This document shows, piece by piece, positions 1 through 11,089 of a stretch of 64,000 nt of DNA. Below the pieces are notes generated by a model. That model was given only the letters and a program-made list of their open reading frames with translations. It had not been told where the DNA came from and searched no databases. The DNA lies in assembly GCA_015847255.1 (NCBI GenBank), contig JADLZK010005563.1, positions 310,001 to 374,000 of the forward strand. Reading direction: 5' to 3'. Position 1 is the first letter of the stretch, and each line of letters starts with the position of its first letter. Made by a program: the position numbers and the translations under genes. Origin of the DNA: Hyparrhenia diplandra. Lineage: Eukaryota; Streptophyta; Magnoliopsida; Poales; Poaceae.

Positions 1-699
1 AATTATTTTGATATATATTTATATTTAGCAGTATCGGTGTATCCTTATTTTTGAAAAAATGTCTATCAACGTATCGCCGTACAAGCTGGATCTCGACGCC
101 GAAAGCTCGATCCCATGCCCGGCCCACACTTTACAAGATGTGTGGTGCGGCGCCCTCGCTGTCGTCAATCATAACCACGGTCGCCACCGTTTCCAGCTTC
201 ACGCCTCCAGCTCGACGAGGGTGACATCCGGAAGAAAAAGAAAAATGGAAGAAGCAGGGAGCAGATCTGGGCGGAGCTCCAACATGAAAGGCATAGACCG
301 AACCACATCCCGTTTCAATCTAAGGTCAACGTGTGAGTGATGGTTGATGTTAAATTGAGTTAGGATGGGATTGTAATCTACACCTTTTTTAACAAAAAAT
401 TGAGTGGTTTAAGATGATCAAAGAGAGTTTTATATACAGTATATAGAATATATATTACAGTAATGCTAAATCTATAATAGATTTTATTTTGAGAAAATCC
501 CGCAGCAACGCGGGTAGTCCAGTGAGTAAACGATAGCTAGGTGACAATTCAATTTATGTTTAGAACCCATTGTATACTTTGAATTTATTATTTATGTACA
601 CATAGCATGTTGTTTCAATTTCTTTAACAATTTACTATTCTCTCATATATATAGAACTTATTTGTAATTGTAGAGCTCATGGAGATACATTTCTTTCGT
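1..699. other. Spacer without a recognised gene
   Basis: Mostly AT-rich sequence. A 93-codon open frame at 59-340 on the plus strand has basic, serine-rich composition and matches no family I recognise. A small hairpin-like motif, CCCGC-AGCAA-GCGGG in outline, sits near 500-516 and resembles the Helitron-like hairpin that ends at 734, so part of this stretch may be the interior of that element. Confidence 0.4.
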
Positions 700-734
700 C
701 GTACCCGCGGCAACGCGCGGAGAGTTCTCCTAGT
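700..734 (+). mobile_element. Helitron-like 3' terminus
   Basis: The sequence holds a short GC hairpin (CCGCG-GCAA-CGCGCGG, about 705-720) followed about ten bases later by CTAGT at 730-734 and then an AT dinucleotide run. Plant Helitrons end in a short hairpin followed by CTRRT and insert between A and T, so this fits a Helitron 3' end. The 5' end (TC...) is not identifiable in the window and no Rep/helicase coding is seen, so the call rests on the terminus alone. A similar motif occurs on the minus strand near 32739-32785. Confidence 0.4.
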
Positions 735-829
735 ATATATAAAGGCACGAAGCCTTGTAGATGACAACCTGTCCAACTAAGGGAGTATATGAAGGCATGA
801 AGCTAACAGTGAAATACAATATCTGTTTA

Positions 830-2959
830 ACATTTTGCTTATTGAATAGCTTATATAAGCTGATTACTAAGACCTTAACAATTAGATTGGAAGCTGTTGC
901 TGGCAAGATCATTCATGAACCCCAAACTGCATTTTTGAAGAATAGAAATATAACATCTGGAATTGCTTGTTTACATAAGATTTTGTATGAAACAAAGAGA
1001 AGAAAAAATATCGGGGTTGTTTTGAAGTTAGATTTTGAAAAAGCATATGATAAAGTTGATTGGGGGCTGCTCTTTCTTTGCCTAGAAAAGAGGGGGTTTT
1101 GAGGAAAAGTGGTGTAAATGGATCAGACAAGTTGTATCTAGGGACGGTTAGTGTCATGATCAATAACAAGATTGGGCCTTACATAAAGAGCCATAAGGGA
1201 GTTAGGCAAGGGGATACCTTGTCGGGCACGTATGCTATGGAAACCAGCTTCCTATGAAAACCTGTGCAAACCACGGCAAAAAAGTCATCTAAATTCACCA
1301 AAAAAATCACACATGTAGATGATATAATGATGCACAACCCTATAAAATATCTCGTCCAAACTCGACTTTGTTTGTGAGATATAAAAATAACAAATTTCTA
1401 ACAAATCATTGGACAGCTTTTACGCCATGAGATTTGTTATTTTTATATCTTACAAACGAAGTCGAGTTTGGACAAGATATTTTACAGGGTTGTACATCAT
1501 CATATCATCTACATGTGTGATTTTTTTGGTAAATTTAGATGACTTTTTGTCGTGGTTTGCATAGATTTTCACACGAAGCTGGTTTCCATAGCATACGTTG
1601 CCTACCTTGTCTCCCATTTTGTTCAATATTATAGCTGACTGTTTAACAAAAATGGTACACAAAGCTCAACAGAATGATTTAATAGTGGGGCTGATTAGTC
1701 ATATCATTCCTAAGGGCATAGTTTTATTACAGTATGCTGACGATACAATTGTTTTCCTTAAACATGGTGTGGAAAATACCACAAAATATGAAAATGTTGC
1801 TCTATTTGTTCGAAATGTTGGCAGGACTGAAAATAAATGTCAACAAAAGTGAAATTTTTATGATTAATGATGAGGGGCAAAATATGCTGATATTTTTAAT
1901 TGCCAAGTTGGAATTTTTCCTATCAAATATCTTGGGGTGCCTGTTAGCCCTAGTAGGCTAAAAATCAAGGATTGGCTACCTCTAGTTGAAAAAGGGGATA
2001 AAAAAGTTAGATATTTGGAAGGGAGGCCTTTTGTCTATGGCTGGTAGAATTGTACTGATTGAATCCAGCCTTAACAACACACGCATTTATCATATGTCAG
2101 TTTACCTATTTCCTAAAGGGACAATAGAAAAGATGGAGAAACAAAGGACTTTTTTTTTTTGGCAAGGGGGAAGCTTAAAAAAGAAGTATCATTTGGCCAA
2201 ATGGGAGGTTATTTGCAAAAGTAAAAGAAGGGAGGGTTAGGCATTAAAAATTTGAGGAAAATGAATCTTAGTTTGATGTGCAAATGGTGGTGGAAACTAG
2301 AAAAAGAAGAGGGCCTTTTGGCAAACAATAGTGAAATTTAAGTATGTGAAAAATAAATCTATTCATGAACTTGGTCACAAGATTAATGATTCCCCTTTGT
2401 GGCATGACTTGTTGAAAATTAAGGATATTTACCTACATGGGAGAGGGGTTAAAACAAATAAAGGGGACTTGGCCAGATTTTGGTCTGACCCTTGGTTATA
2501 TGATGAGTCATTATGTGATGTTTTCCCTGATTTGTTTAGACTTGCTGATAACAAAAATATTTCTGTGCTGGAAGTTAGAGAAGGCAAACAGATTTCTTTT
2601 AGAAGATGGTTGTTTGGTAAGTTGAGAGAGGATTGGAATAAGATTAATCATGACATGTTGAATCGTGGCTTTAATGATTTCCCTCATAATGTTTGTTGGA
2701 ACCTTTCTAATAAAAAGAAGTTTACTGTCAAATCCGTTTATGAGGCACTTACTGTATCTGATCCAGGCTGTTTTCATAAAATTATTTGGAAAAGTAGAAT
2801 ACTAGAAAAGATAATGACAAGGAAATTTGGGAGGATTGGGCTAACACGATGCTGAGAATTGCTAAGGAAATCTTAGCAAAACAGACGACCAGACAAATCG
2901 ACCACTTACTGCTACAAGACTCGGAGACGAATCAGGAAGACAATCAAGATGAAGACTAG
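830..2959 (+). pseudogene. LINE ORF2 reverse transcriptase, broken
   Basis: Several frames together read as a plant LINE reverse transcriptase: a fingers/palm segment with LDFEKAYDKVDW (about 1026-1062), the GVRQGDTLS motif (about 1198-1224), resumption at SPILFNI after the inserted element, the catalytic YADD box (about 1735-1746), KSEIF and a long C-terminal segment with KEEGL and FWSDPWL-type motifs. It is disrupted by frameshifts near 1080 and 1110, by the inserted element, and by further shifts at about 1800-1960, 2230 and 2320. The zinc-binding C-terminal zf-RVT part appears deleted near 2810, where the frame jumps to an EIWEDWANTML tail ending at a stop near 2957-2959. In an intact element this enzyme primes reverse transcription on nicked chromosomal DNA. 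This copy cannot be functional. Confidence 0.8.
1224..1602. mobile_element. Foldback MITE, Mutator-like, inserted in the LINE
   Basis: The two halves are near-perfect inverted repeats: the left arm from 1224 (GGGCACGTATGCTATGG) matches the reverse complement of the right arm ending at 1602 over about 165 bases, leaving a loop of about 35 bases around 1400-1435. The element is flanked by an exact 9-bp duplication, TACCTTGTC, at 1215-1223 and 1603-1611. A 9-bp target duplication is characteristic of the Mutator superfamily. Removing the element and one copy of the repeat restores the reading frame of the LINE across the insertion point, which confirms the boundaries. There is no coding capacity. 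The inserted copy is younger than the LINE. Confidence 0.9.
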
Positions 2960-3325
2960 AAGACGAGATGAAAGGGTGGCAGGAGAGAAGAGATGGGAGT
3001 TCTGATGTCTCAAAACTGTGATCTTTTGTCGCCAAGTTTGGTTGTCATTTGTTTGTCCTAGCATGTCAAGTAGTCCTGATTTACTTTCTGTAGTATGGTT
3101 CTTTGGAGGAGGTTCTGTTAAGTGGGGGTCAGAAAGTTCGCCGAAGCCCCAAGGAGACGCTGTTGGAAGCTTTTAGATCAGATCAGTTGAAACCTTTTCG
3201 GGTCTGCTTAAGTAGCAGTTTATGCTACGTTTGTGTTCCTTCTGGGCATATGTTTGTCGCCGTTCTCCTGTTACCTGTCTGAACTATCTAAACTCTTGTA
3301 TTTCCATTCATCAATGGAAATGGGT

Positions 3326-4584
3326 TTACCCCGAGTGGAAAAATGTAGCTAACAGTGGACTCAGACCGGAAGCCTGCGATGCATTCATTTGGCCTGGAAT
3401 ATTGGGAGTGCTGGAAACCAACTAAGAGTATATATCTCCAACCGATTTGACAAAAACAATATCCAAATTTAGTGATTGTGATATTTTAACAAATGAATCC
3501 CTTCTTAAAAACATAGACTACTTCAATAGACTACCTAAATTGAGATTCTATATTTAAAATTGCCACGAGGAAGCGAGGGAAGGAGCCGCCTCACGCGTGG
3601 GAACGCTGAGCTCCACTGAGCTCTGCTGAATGCCCAGCCTAGTCTTTACATTTCTCTCATGTAAACACATGCTATTGATGACGACGTAATCATGCTAGAT
3701 GTGACGCTCATTGGACGGGATCGGAACACGGGCACGACAACGGCAGCCGTACGACCCAGCCAGGATACCTGCTGCGAGCAGTATCCTCGCGACGCGAGTG
3801 CGTGTACCTTTGCGCGCGTGGTGTCATTTTTTCTAAGTACTAAAAGATTAGGAGTTTGGATTACGAGGTGTTGGAGATGATTTTTTTTGATGTTGCTAAA
3901 AATTCTGCATGAGGGGAGTGTTTTAAAACTCTATTGGAGATGCTGCTACTGCATTACAACTTTCCTCTTTCTCTAAAAAATTAAATTTCCAGAAATCGTT
4001 CAAACTGAGTGGGCCTGCCTCTTTTTCAGCCGAGTGGGCTTGACCGCCCTGGTGTCACCGCCGCCCATCAAATCTGGCCGTCCAACACCATGCAGTCTGA
4101 TGATGTCCTTCTTGATGTTTCTGTCTTCTATCAGCAGATATTCAGAGTCGACCAAAGTAGCTAGATCTCTTGACTTCTGCACTAATATTACTGGTTGCCC
4201 AAATTGAAGCCTACAGATCAGATGCAAAGTTGCATTACAATCTCAATGCAGATTTAACTCTCTTTTCCAACCAGAAAGCCACATTTCATGTAAATTGATA
4301 AACAGAACATGTTTCAAACTGGATTATCGTCCTATGTACCGACACAATTAAAGCAACGTATATTATAGTGTCCTCAACCTCCTTGTGGCCTGAACGCGTA
4401 CCCACAACATGAGCTGGACTTGCTATTTTTCACAAATGATGAGTAATACTTTAGGACAAATAGGAATATCTAATGAAACCATACCATCACTATTCTGCAG
4501 CATTCAAAGAAGAATTAGAATTATGAATTTGATTGCACATATAAGTGTTGCTCTCATCCTTGACTCCATGTCGCTCACGCCTAG
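3326..4584. other. Spacer without a recognised gene
   Basis: No family could be recognised. Short open frames at 3692-3880 (plus) and 4000-4227 (minus) have no domain signature. A CTCCAAC motif near 3437 and a TTGGAGATG motif near 3870 are oppositely oriented and could be the worn ends of a MITE, but the intervening arms do not pair convincingly. Confidence 0.4.
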
Positions 4585-5065
4585 CTAGGGCTGGATATCG
4601 AGCCAGCTCGGCTTATTAGTGGCTCGGCTCATTATAGCTCGCGTCGTTATGGATCGACTTATTATGGCTCGTTACAGAAGGCTAGCTGCCTCGTTTGGCT
4701 TATGAGCCAAAGCACATATACACAAAGATTATAACCGCAAATCAGCGATAAACACATCCTATGCATATATAAAATGAAATAAACAAAATACACGTAAATT
4801 TTGCAATGGAAAATATAAGTATGCTATTGTTTATGACCATAATGCATCATCCTCCATTGATTGATCCAATTGATCCATATAGTATTTGTTATTTATCTTG
4901 GCTCGTTATGCCTCGTAAGCAGCTCGCAAGCCTGTTCTAGCTGGCTCGTTACAAAACGAGTTGGCTTGTTACTAAACGAGTTGGCTCACTATAAAATGAG
5001 CCGAGCTTGAGCCGAGCCATTAACGAGTAAGTCGAGTGAGCTAGCAAGTTACGAGTTTTTCGTCA
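4585..5065. repeat. Degenerate element with GAGCC/GGCTCG inverted subrepeats
   Basis: The left end has repeated GGCTCG and CTCGTTA units (about 4590-4690), and the right end has CTCGTTA, AACGAG and GAGCCGAG units in mixed orientation (about 4910-5060), around an AT-rich core with no ORF. The start TAGGGCTGG resembles the ends of some grass hAT elements, but the right end is not a clear match and I could not find a target duplication. It is probably an old non-autonomous DNA transposon. Confidence 0.4.
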
Positions 5066-5377
5066 AGCCACGCACCTAGCGACCACAACATGGGCGCTAA
5101 GGTAGGACCCTAGGAGAGGAAAAGGGTGAGCACGCTGGTAGAGCCACCGCCACTAGGTCTTGAGTGGAAGACAATGCACTGGTGGGGTCGCTTGTACTAA
5201 AAGAAGCATGGGCAAGCGTAGGAAGGGAGGGTGACAGGGTAATACCAGCTGGCGTGTAAGCATGTTCAGTAATCAGAGCATCACTGACGGTGTGGAAACG
5301 TCCAACGATATTGCAAAAGTCAAAGCAAATCCATCGCCCTAGGCTTGGCTTCATTTTGGGCGATGGACTTGCATGAG
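5066..5377. other. Spacer without a recognised gene
   Basis: One 85-codon open frame on the minus strand (5097-5354) shows no recognisable domain. Nothing else was identified. Confidence 0.35.
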
Positions 5378-5515
5378 CACTACTACATAAAAGTTAACAG
5401 TTGTGGGTGCTTTTAGTTTTCCGCAGCGGGAAAATGCAATTGCCGCGGTTGCAAGGTCACGATAAATCGTGAGCTAACCGTGGCAGGCTCCAGCGCCCAT
5501 CAGGGTAGTCCCAAT
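5378..5515. mobile_element. Single CACTA-like terminus
   Basis: CACTACTAC at 5378-5386 is followed by repeated short motifs around 5415-5500 (CCGCAGCGG, CCGCGGTTG, ACCGTGGCAGG) that look like the subterminal repeats of the small CACTA element at 7234-8135. No matching opposite end or 3-bp target duplication was found nearby, so this is at most a truncated copy. Confidence 0.35.
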
Positions 5516-6744
5516 GTAAGAACCAGTAGTTTCTATAACATAGAACACTGCGCCAAAAAAAGTAATCCTTCTCAACCCATATAGTTTCTATAGCATTGAT
5601 GTAACACCCAGTTTTGAAGACAAAACCAAATTATGCCATGTGAGCCCTGAAAGTCAAATCTCACATATAGTTTACAAATGAAGGATAGTATCAAACCAAC
5701 AATACTTAAATTATAACGAACATAGTGTACAGAATAAAACCTCAGCTAGCAAACAACGGAAACACTCGATCTTCTTGAGATGACGCCATAGGGACCAATT
5801 GACTGGTTGATCACAAGCCTAAACTTCACCTGGGGTGTGGGGGAAAAGCAATAGTGAGTCCATGTCAAACTCCGCAAATATAACATGGGGTTATGAGGCT
5901 CAAAAAGGATAGACACAGGTTTAACTGCGGTGAGCATTTTAGTAAGTCAAACTTTATCATTAATTGAGCATATAGTTGTGCTTATGCCCCAAATATTCCC
6001 ACATCATAATTAAGAACAACATATGTCATCAAGTCTCCATCGTCATCCTCAACATCATCACCGTAGTCACCATCAACATTCTCTCAAAATCCATGTTCTC
6101 ATCTTCAAGCTGATCCTCCAGTGAACCACTATTCCAGATCCGTTTTCTGGGCCGCTCGTGACCGTGAGCACGGCTGTTATAACAGTTTATACTTTTGCGT
6201 AGAGGTGTACACTTTCACTATGAGTAGTCGTGCTTTCCAAATGCATGGGTTAATTAGGCCCAAACACAAGAAACCACTATGAAGCCTTTCAAAGGTTTGT
6301 CTAAACTGCTAAGGCCGCAACAGATTCCTCTTAGACCGGCAGGATCCCCACGCTCCAAGGTGTGACTAACAAAACACCAACATGCACTCCCTTGGTAGGC
6401 CGTGGATCAAACCAAATTAGAGCCCCACTTGTGCCTTTCAGGAACCTCAACAAGATAGAGAAGGTTCTTTGATCAACTAAAGCCAGAGCAATATAGCCCT
6501 CACAGCTGTACTGTAAGTCCCAGCTTTTGCCAAAGGATAAGTCCTTATGGAGAGCCAAGAGCATCATGTAAAAGCATGAACTCTCTCGCTCTATGGTCCA
6601 AAGTTGGTGAACATCATCTCATACAAATCATTGTTTATATCATAGTCATCGTTAGATCATGGTTACTTAAATTTGAGCACTAGCAAAATACTACCCATAT
6701 GCAAACATTCTCATAGGTGACAAGGTACGGGATAACAATAACTA

Positions 6745-7002
6745 CTCTCTCAGGGATGGTATTAGAAGTCGTTTTGGACAAGGTTTGAGTCAAACATTAG
6801 GAATATAAATCATCAATAACTATTAAGTTGTTGAGTTTGTAAATGTAGAAATTATATGAGTAGATTTGTCTTAAAAAAATACTTTGATTAAAGTATACAT
6901 ATATCACATCTCCATAAATATTTTTATAATAATAAGGTCAAAGTTGTGTTTTGGAGACTGTATCGCTGTCCTAAACAACTTCTAATACCATCCCGGAGGG
7001 AG
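6745..7002. mobile_element. Stowaway MITE
   Basis: The inverted ends are CTCTCTCAGGGATGGTATTAG on the left and its imperfect complement ending CATCCCGGAGGGAG on the right. The element is flanked by TA on both sides (6743-6744 and 7003-7004), as expected of the Tc1/mariner group. It is 258 bp, AT-rich and non-coding. Confidence 0.85.
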
Positions 7003-7233
7003 TATGTTATAATCTCTAAGTTTGTCAAGGTGCACACATGCATATGAATCATGATTATAAGGTGTATAGGTAACAAGGATAGTCTCATGCTATACTTGCG
7101 TTAAACTCAATTCCTTCTTATTTAACTAGTCGGATCCCCAGCAAAGCGCGGACCAAGAATACTAATCTTTGATAATAGTTACAATGATTGTCGATTGCAT
7201 AGCTTAATGATTTTCTTGAAGTCCTTGTAGTTA

Positions 7234-8135
7234 CACTACTACTTATTCTATTTTCCGTGGCGGACTTTTTTCGATTTTCCGTGGCGGACTTCAAAACCGC
7301 CATGAAAGGAAGGTCACGGAAAATTGAGTGATTTTCCGTGGCGGACTTTTTGAGACTAAAATGCCGCCACGGTTAATGAATAAAAAAATAAAAATCAATC
7401 ACGAAACCCTAACAGGCCCCAGATCTGGGCCGCCGGGCCCGTTAGGGTTTCGTGTCCCCGCCGCCGCTGGCCGGCCCGGCGCCACTGCATCCTCCTTGAC
7501 CGCGCGCTCCGTGCTCGCGCTGCTCGCCGCCGGCTGCCGCTCGCCCGCGCTTTCTCCGCCGCCGCCGCGGCCGGATCCGCGCCCGCCGGATCCCGGCCGC
7601 CGCAGACGGATCCGTGCGGCTGGCCGGATCCCACCGCCGCTCCCGCGCTGCTCCACCGGGACTCGCGCCGCCGCCCTTGCGCCGTCGGGCGAGAGGAAGA
7701 GGAGAGGCCGCCGTCCGGCGAGAGGAAGAGGAGAGGGGGCCAGGAGCGAGGAGGCGGTGCCACCTCCGCCCGAGCGGGAGAGGGAGGGAGGGAGGTGTCG
7801 ATGTCGAGCTGGGAGTTCGAGTGTGGGGCGACGGGAGAGGACCGGCTGGGAGTTCGAGTGAGGGTCGATGGTTAGGGTAAAGGGAGAGTTTTGCTTTTAT
7901 ACATCCCAGGCTGATATGGGCTGATATGGGCTGGTTGTTTGGGCTTCATTTACCATGGCGGTTTTTTTATAAAACCGCCACGGTTAATTGATTTACCGTG
8001 GCGGTTATTAAAACCGTCGCGGTTAATAAAAAATAACCGCCACGGTTAAAAGAGACATTAACCGTGGCGGTTTTCTAAATGCCCGCCACGGAAAATCTTT
8101 TCCAAGTGCCTCGTAAAATCAATTCTGTAGTAGTG
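7234..8135. mobile_element. Non-autonomous CACTA element, 902 bp
   Basis: The element starts with CACTACTAC (7234-7242), ends with GTAGTAGTG (8127-8135), and is flanked by the exact 3-bp duplication TTA (7231-7233 and 8136-8138), which is diagnostic of CACTA. The outer parts hold inverted copies of TTTCCGTGGCGG and CCGCCACGG. The core, about 7400-7880, is very GC-rich and contains an inner inverted repeat around CCCTAAC/GTTAGGG (7405-7455). Long overlapping ORFs in the core (7328-7861 plus, 7395-7763 minus) are low-complexity Pro/Arg/Ala frames produced by base composition. No transposase is present. Confidence 0.9.
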
Positions 8136-8290
8136 TTATTCTTCGGATGGTACGTTGTTGACCTGAGTTTACGCTGGTACCCTATTGTTGCTGATTTCAT
8201 CGAGGAGCAGCTGTAGTCAAGGGGGGGGACGCTGCATCATTCATTGGTCTATTGCTTCCCTTTGATGGAACTTATTTAGCAATCAGAAGC

Positions 8291-9600
8291 GTAAAGATTA
8301 ATTTGACCAAAAAATAACTAAATTGAACAGGATGATAGATTATATTGTCCAAAGTGGGTTCATTTTGCGAAGGTGGATAGATGTCTGGACCATACTGTCA
8401 TCAATATATTGTGTACTATATAGTGAAATAGCAGCAGCAGGTGCTCTAAAATTGGCTTGATAATCTAAAGAATAGAAGAAATGTGTATGAGCTAATCAGA
8501 CAATAATAGAAGGATGGTTGGACTCAAAAGCAGCATGGAAGTCTTGGAATGCAAAGTTTTGCATGGGCTATGTCATCAGGGGAGAAAAACACACTTCTTG
8601 AAAGGGAAATTGAAGTTTCCAGCTGGTGGATTGAAGGAGAAGATAGCAGCTGGTGGTGGTGGCGCTGCAATGTTTGTTGTACCACTTAATCGCAGCTAGA
8701 GCAGCACCTTCTTGAGAAGATGACCCTCTGCAATTCCCTGGGAATGTTGAGCCAAAGTAAAGTAATTAATGAGTAGTGAGGCTGATGAGGTAGAAAAAAA
8801 GAGTAAAGAGTATGGGTATCAGAATTCAGAAGTAACCTACCTTTGATCATGTAGGAAGCACGGGTAGCTACAAATGAGCAGTTTTGAATTATATTTAAAT
8901 GGATGTTAGGTTACTCCAGGCCACTTTTCTATACATCAAGGATAGTGTGCCTTTTGTTTTTATCGGATGCAGACCAAGATCTGCATACAAAAACACATGA
9001 AGAGGGCGTTCAGCCTGATTTTTGTAGCATAACAGTAATGCACCAGACATGTTAGTCTCTTCAAATACTTCTATCTATGAGGCTTCATTGCTTTGTGGAG
9101 TCATTTGTGTGGCATCTCTTGTCTTTTGTTGCACGAATCAAACTGAGGCTGATAGGTAATAAGTACATCGCAAGCCACAGAGGTGTTCTTTCCTGCAATC
9201 CATGAAATGGTTTACTTAGATGAATTGGAACAGCATAAAGGCAAATAAAGCATGTTTAAGGTTAATCTATCGTAAAATTGGAAATGAGTAAACATATCAG
9301 CATGTTTAAGGTTAATCTATTGTAAAATTGGAAATGAGTAAACATATCAGCAAATAAGCTCAGCTTTCATACTTCTGTATTGTTGTGCCATATTGTAGAT
9401 TGCGAAGAAAATGAATTTACCACCTCAATGTCACAAAGTCATTTAAGTAACTAATCATGTGGATGGAGCTAAATTCTCAGGTAGAAAATTGCTATCCAGA
9501 GTGCCTATGGGGAACTATCCCCAGGTCCAGGTGCAGGTAGCAATCCTGACCATTGAATAATGTGTGTGGCCTGTTGTTTTATCTAATCCAGGAAGGGGAC
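8291..9600. other. Spacer without a recognised gene
   Basis: No protein family could be recognised. A 61-codon open frame at 8514-8699 (plus) has no domain signature. The only structure seen is the 50-bp tandem duplication at 9251-9350. Confidence 0.4.
9251..9350 (+). repeat. 50-bp tandem duplication
   Basis: Positions 9251-9300 and 9301-9350 are identical except for one C/T difference at the 21st base of the unit. The near identity points to a recent local duplication by slippage or unequal repair. Confidence 0.95.
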
Positions 9601-9603
9601 TGC

Positions 9604-10221
9604 TTATTCTAATCTAAGAAGGGGGCACCGTTTTGCGTACCTGATGGGGAATTTCCTCTGCCACGAAGTGCAGTTTACGGCGGCCGCGACGGCGGCGCTC
9701 GCGACGACGGGACCGGCGTGGTGGTGGCGGCTGGCAAAATGGGAGTGGCGGGGCGGTGGTGGCATGACGGCGTCCTGCGACGACGGCCGACGGGGACTGG
9801 AAGGGAGCGGCGCGGCAGCCTCGGATTTGATGGCGGGCGACTCGTAGGATGTTCTGGGATGGCTGTGTGCAGCGTTGGACGGAGTTGGCGGGCGGTGGGC
9901 GACGCAGGAGGCGGTCACCGCACTTGCGCGCACGGAAAGTGGGGTGGGGGCTTTGTTGTTTCCATGATTGGGGTGGGGGCTCCGTTGTTTCCGTCGTTTT
10001 TTCGTGGGAAGGAGTCGCGGTGGAGACGGAAGTTTGGGGAGGGTTCGAGACCTTGCAACGTGGAGGGCGAGGATGTTCAGTGGCAATCTAACGGCTTGGC
10101 CGTGTTCCGTGCTTGGTACAATGTTTTGTGTCTTGGGCGGAGGTGGTCGGGTTGCACGAAAATAAGGGTTTTAGTTAGATTCCTCAAAGAACTCCCGAGG
10201 ATCCCGATTCAACTTTGTTAG
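9604..10221. other. GC-rich ORF island of unknown origin
   Basis: Base composition changes sharply from AT-rich flanks to GC-rich DNA. Long frames are open on both strands (9604-10086 minus, 160 codons; 9718-10221 plus, 167 codons). Neither contains a recognisable domain; the minus-strand frame is rich in Pro, Ser, Ala and His, and the plus-strand frame in Gly, Arg and Trp, as expected from composition alone. Such islands in grasses can be gene fragments carried by Pack-MULEs or Helitrons, but no terminal repeats were identified. Confidence 0.3.
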
Positions 10222-11010
10222 TGGGTAACCCGTCGCCTCCTCCCGCTCCCTCTCCTCAGCCTCCTCCCCGTCGCCTCCTCGGGGAAAATTTTGGCACCAC
10301 TTTGGCTCTGTTAGTGGGTAACCCCAATTCAACCTGTAATTACTCGGGGTCGTCGCGTAGAAATTTAACTTAATTGAAAAAATATCAAACCTTATCCGAA
10401 AAATCTCAAACATCGTGGTTCGTTCACACATGGCATGTGCATCGTCTAATAAAAAGTTTGAGGCCGAAATATCTCAAACTTTGTGGTTTCTAAATCCTAG
10501 GAGATAAACGCGATAGAAGGCTCATCACTATCATTTTCTTATTTTCAAACCGGTAGTGTAGTCTCTTTCACCGCCGGTGCTCTATTAAAACCCGCAAAGT
10601 GATATATTTCAAACCGGCGGTGTAATCTCTTTCACCTTTGTGAGATTAATTCAGGACCTTTCTTTTTTCACTGAGTTGTGTGTCCCAATTATGTTTACCA
10701 ACTTTTAGGTTAGTACGTAGAGCATTTATATATTTATGTTCTTCCATGAAAAAAATAAGAAGTGCGTCGAAAAAATAAGAACTGCGCCCGTATGATATAT
10801 AAACGCAAACATCCATTGGAAGAGAACACGATACTTTTATTATATATATATAGAGAGAGAGGAGCAAACAAAAACATAACTACAATATCTGATTACATAT
10901 ATGATAACAAAGACCTTGCAAAAAAATTACATATATGATAACAAAGACCTTTCCACGAATAGATCAATGTTATCATCAAAGTATACAAACACATTTAAAA
11001 ATAAAAAAAA
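10222..11010. other. Spacer with short direct repeats
   Basis: There is no gene. A motif GTTAGTGGGTAACCC occurs near 10217 and 10309. A 25-bp unit (TTACATATATGATAACAAAG and five more bases) is repeated near 10893 and 10928. A TA/GA microsatellite lies near 10840-10862. Confidence 0.45.
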
Positions 11011-11089
11011 TGCCAAAGGTTATGTGATTGTCATCCGATAGAGATAGAATTTTTACCCGCAACCTTTGGAATGAATTGTTCAATTTCTT

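Larger units (their letters stand above)
770..3325 (+). mobile_element. 5'-truncated LINE (non-LTR retrotransposon)
   Basis: A plant L1-type LINE remnant. The readable part begins in the reverse-transcriptase domain near 830 and continues to an ORF2 stop at about 2959, followed by a roughly 360-bp untranslated tail ending in a motif resembling the ATCAATGGAAATGGG found at the 3' ends of many grass LINEs. ORF1 and the endonuclease part of ORF2 are absent, as expected for 5' truncation during target-primed reverse transcription. The element is interrupted by a 379-bp foldback transposon at 1224-1602. No terminal poly-A or target duplication could be assigned with certainty. Confidence 0.8.
5600..8290. 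repeat. Old LTR-like sequence carrying younger insertions
   Basis: The sequence beginning TGTAACACCC at 5599-5608 has the look of a decayed grass retrotransposon LTR and flank. It contains no recognisable gag or pol frame. Into it are inserted a Stowaway MITE (6745-7002) and a non-autonomous CACTA element (7234-8135). The assignment rests on general resemblance only; neither the far end nor a second LTR was found. Confidence 0.25.

Noticed and set aside
59..340. 93-codon open frame on the plus strand
   Set aside because: No domain, no recognisable start context or splice signals, and it lies next to a transposon terminus; not called as a gene.
1224..1602. MicroRNA precursor interpretation of the long hairpin
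   Set aside because: Pairing is far longer than a typical plant precursor, and the 9-bp duplication shows a transposon; a small-RNA role remains only a possibility listed in the findings.
7328..7880. Several long overlapping open frames
   Set aside because: They lie in the GC-rich core of a 0.9-kb CACTA element, are open on both strands and are Pro/Arg/Ala-rich; base composition explains them.
5600..8290. A full LTR retrotransposon in this interval
   Set aside because: Only one LTR-like start was recognised; no gag, pol, primer site or second LTR was found, so only a low-confidence repeat is recorded.
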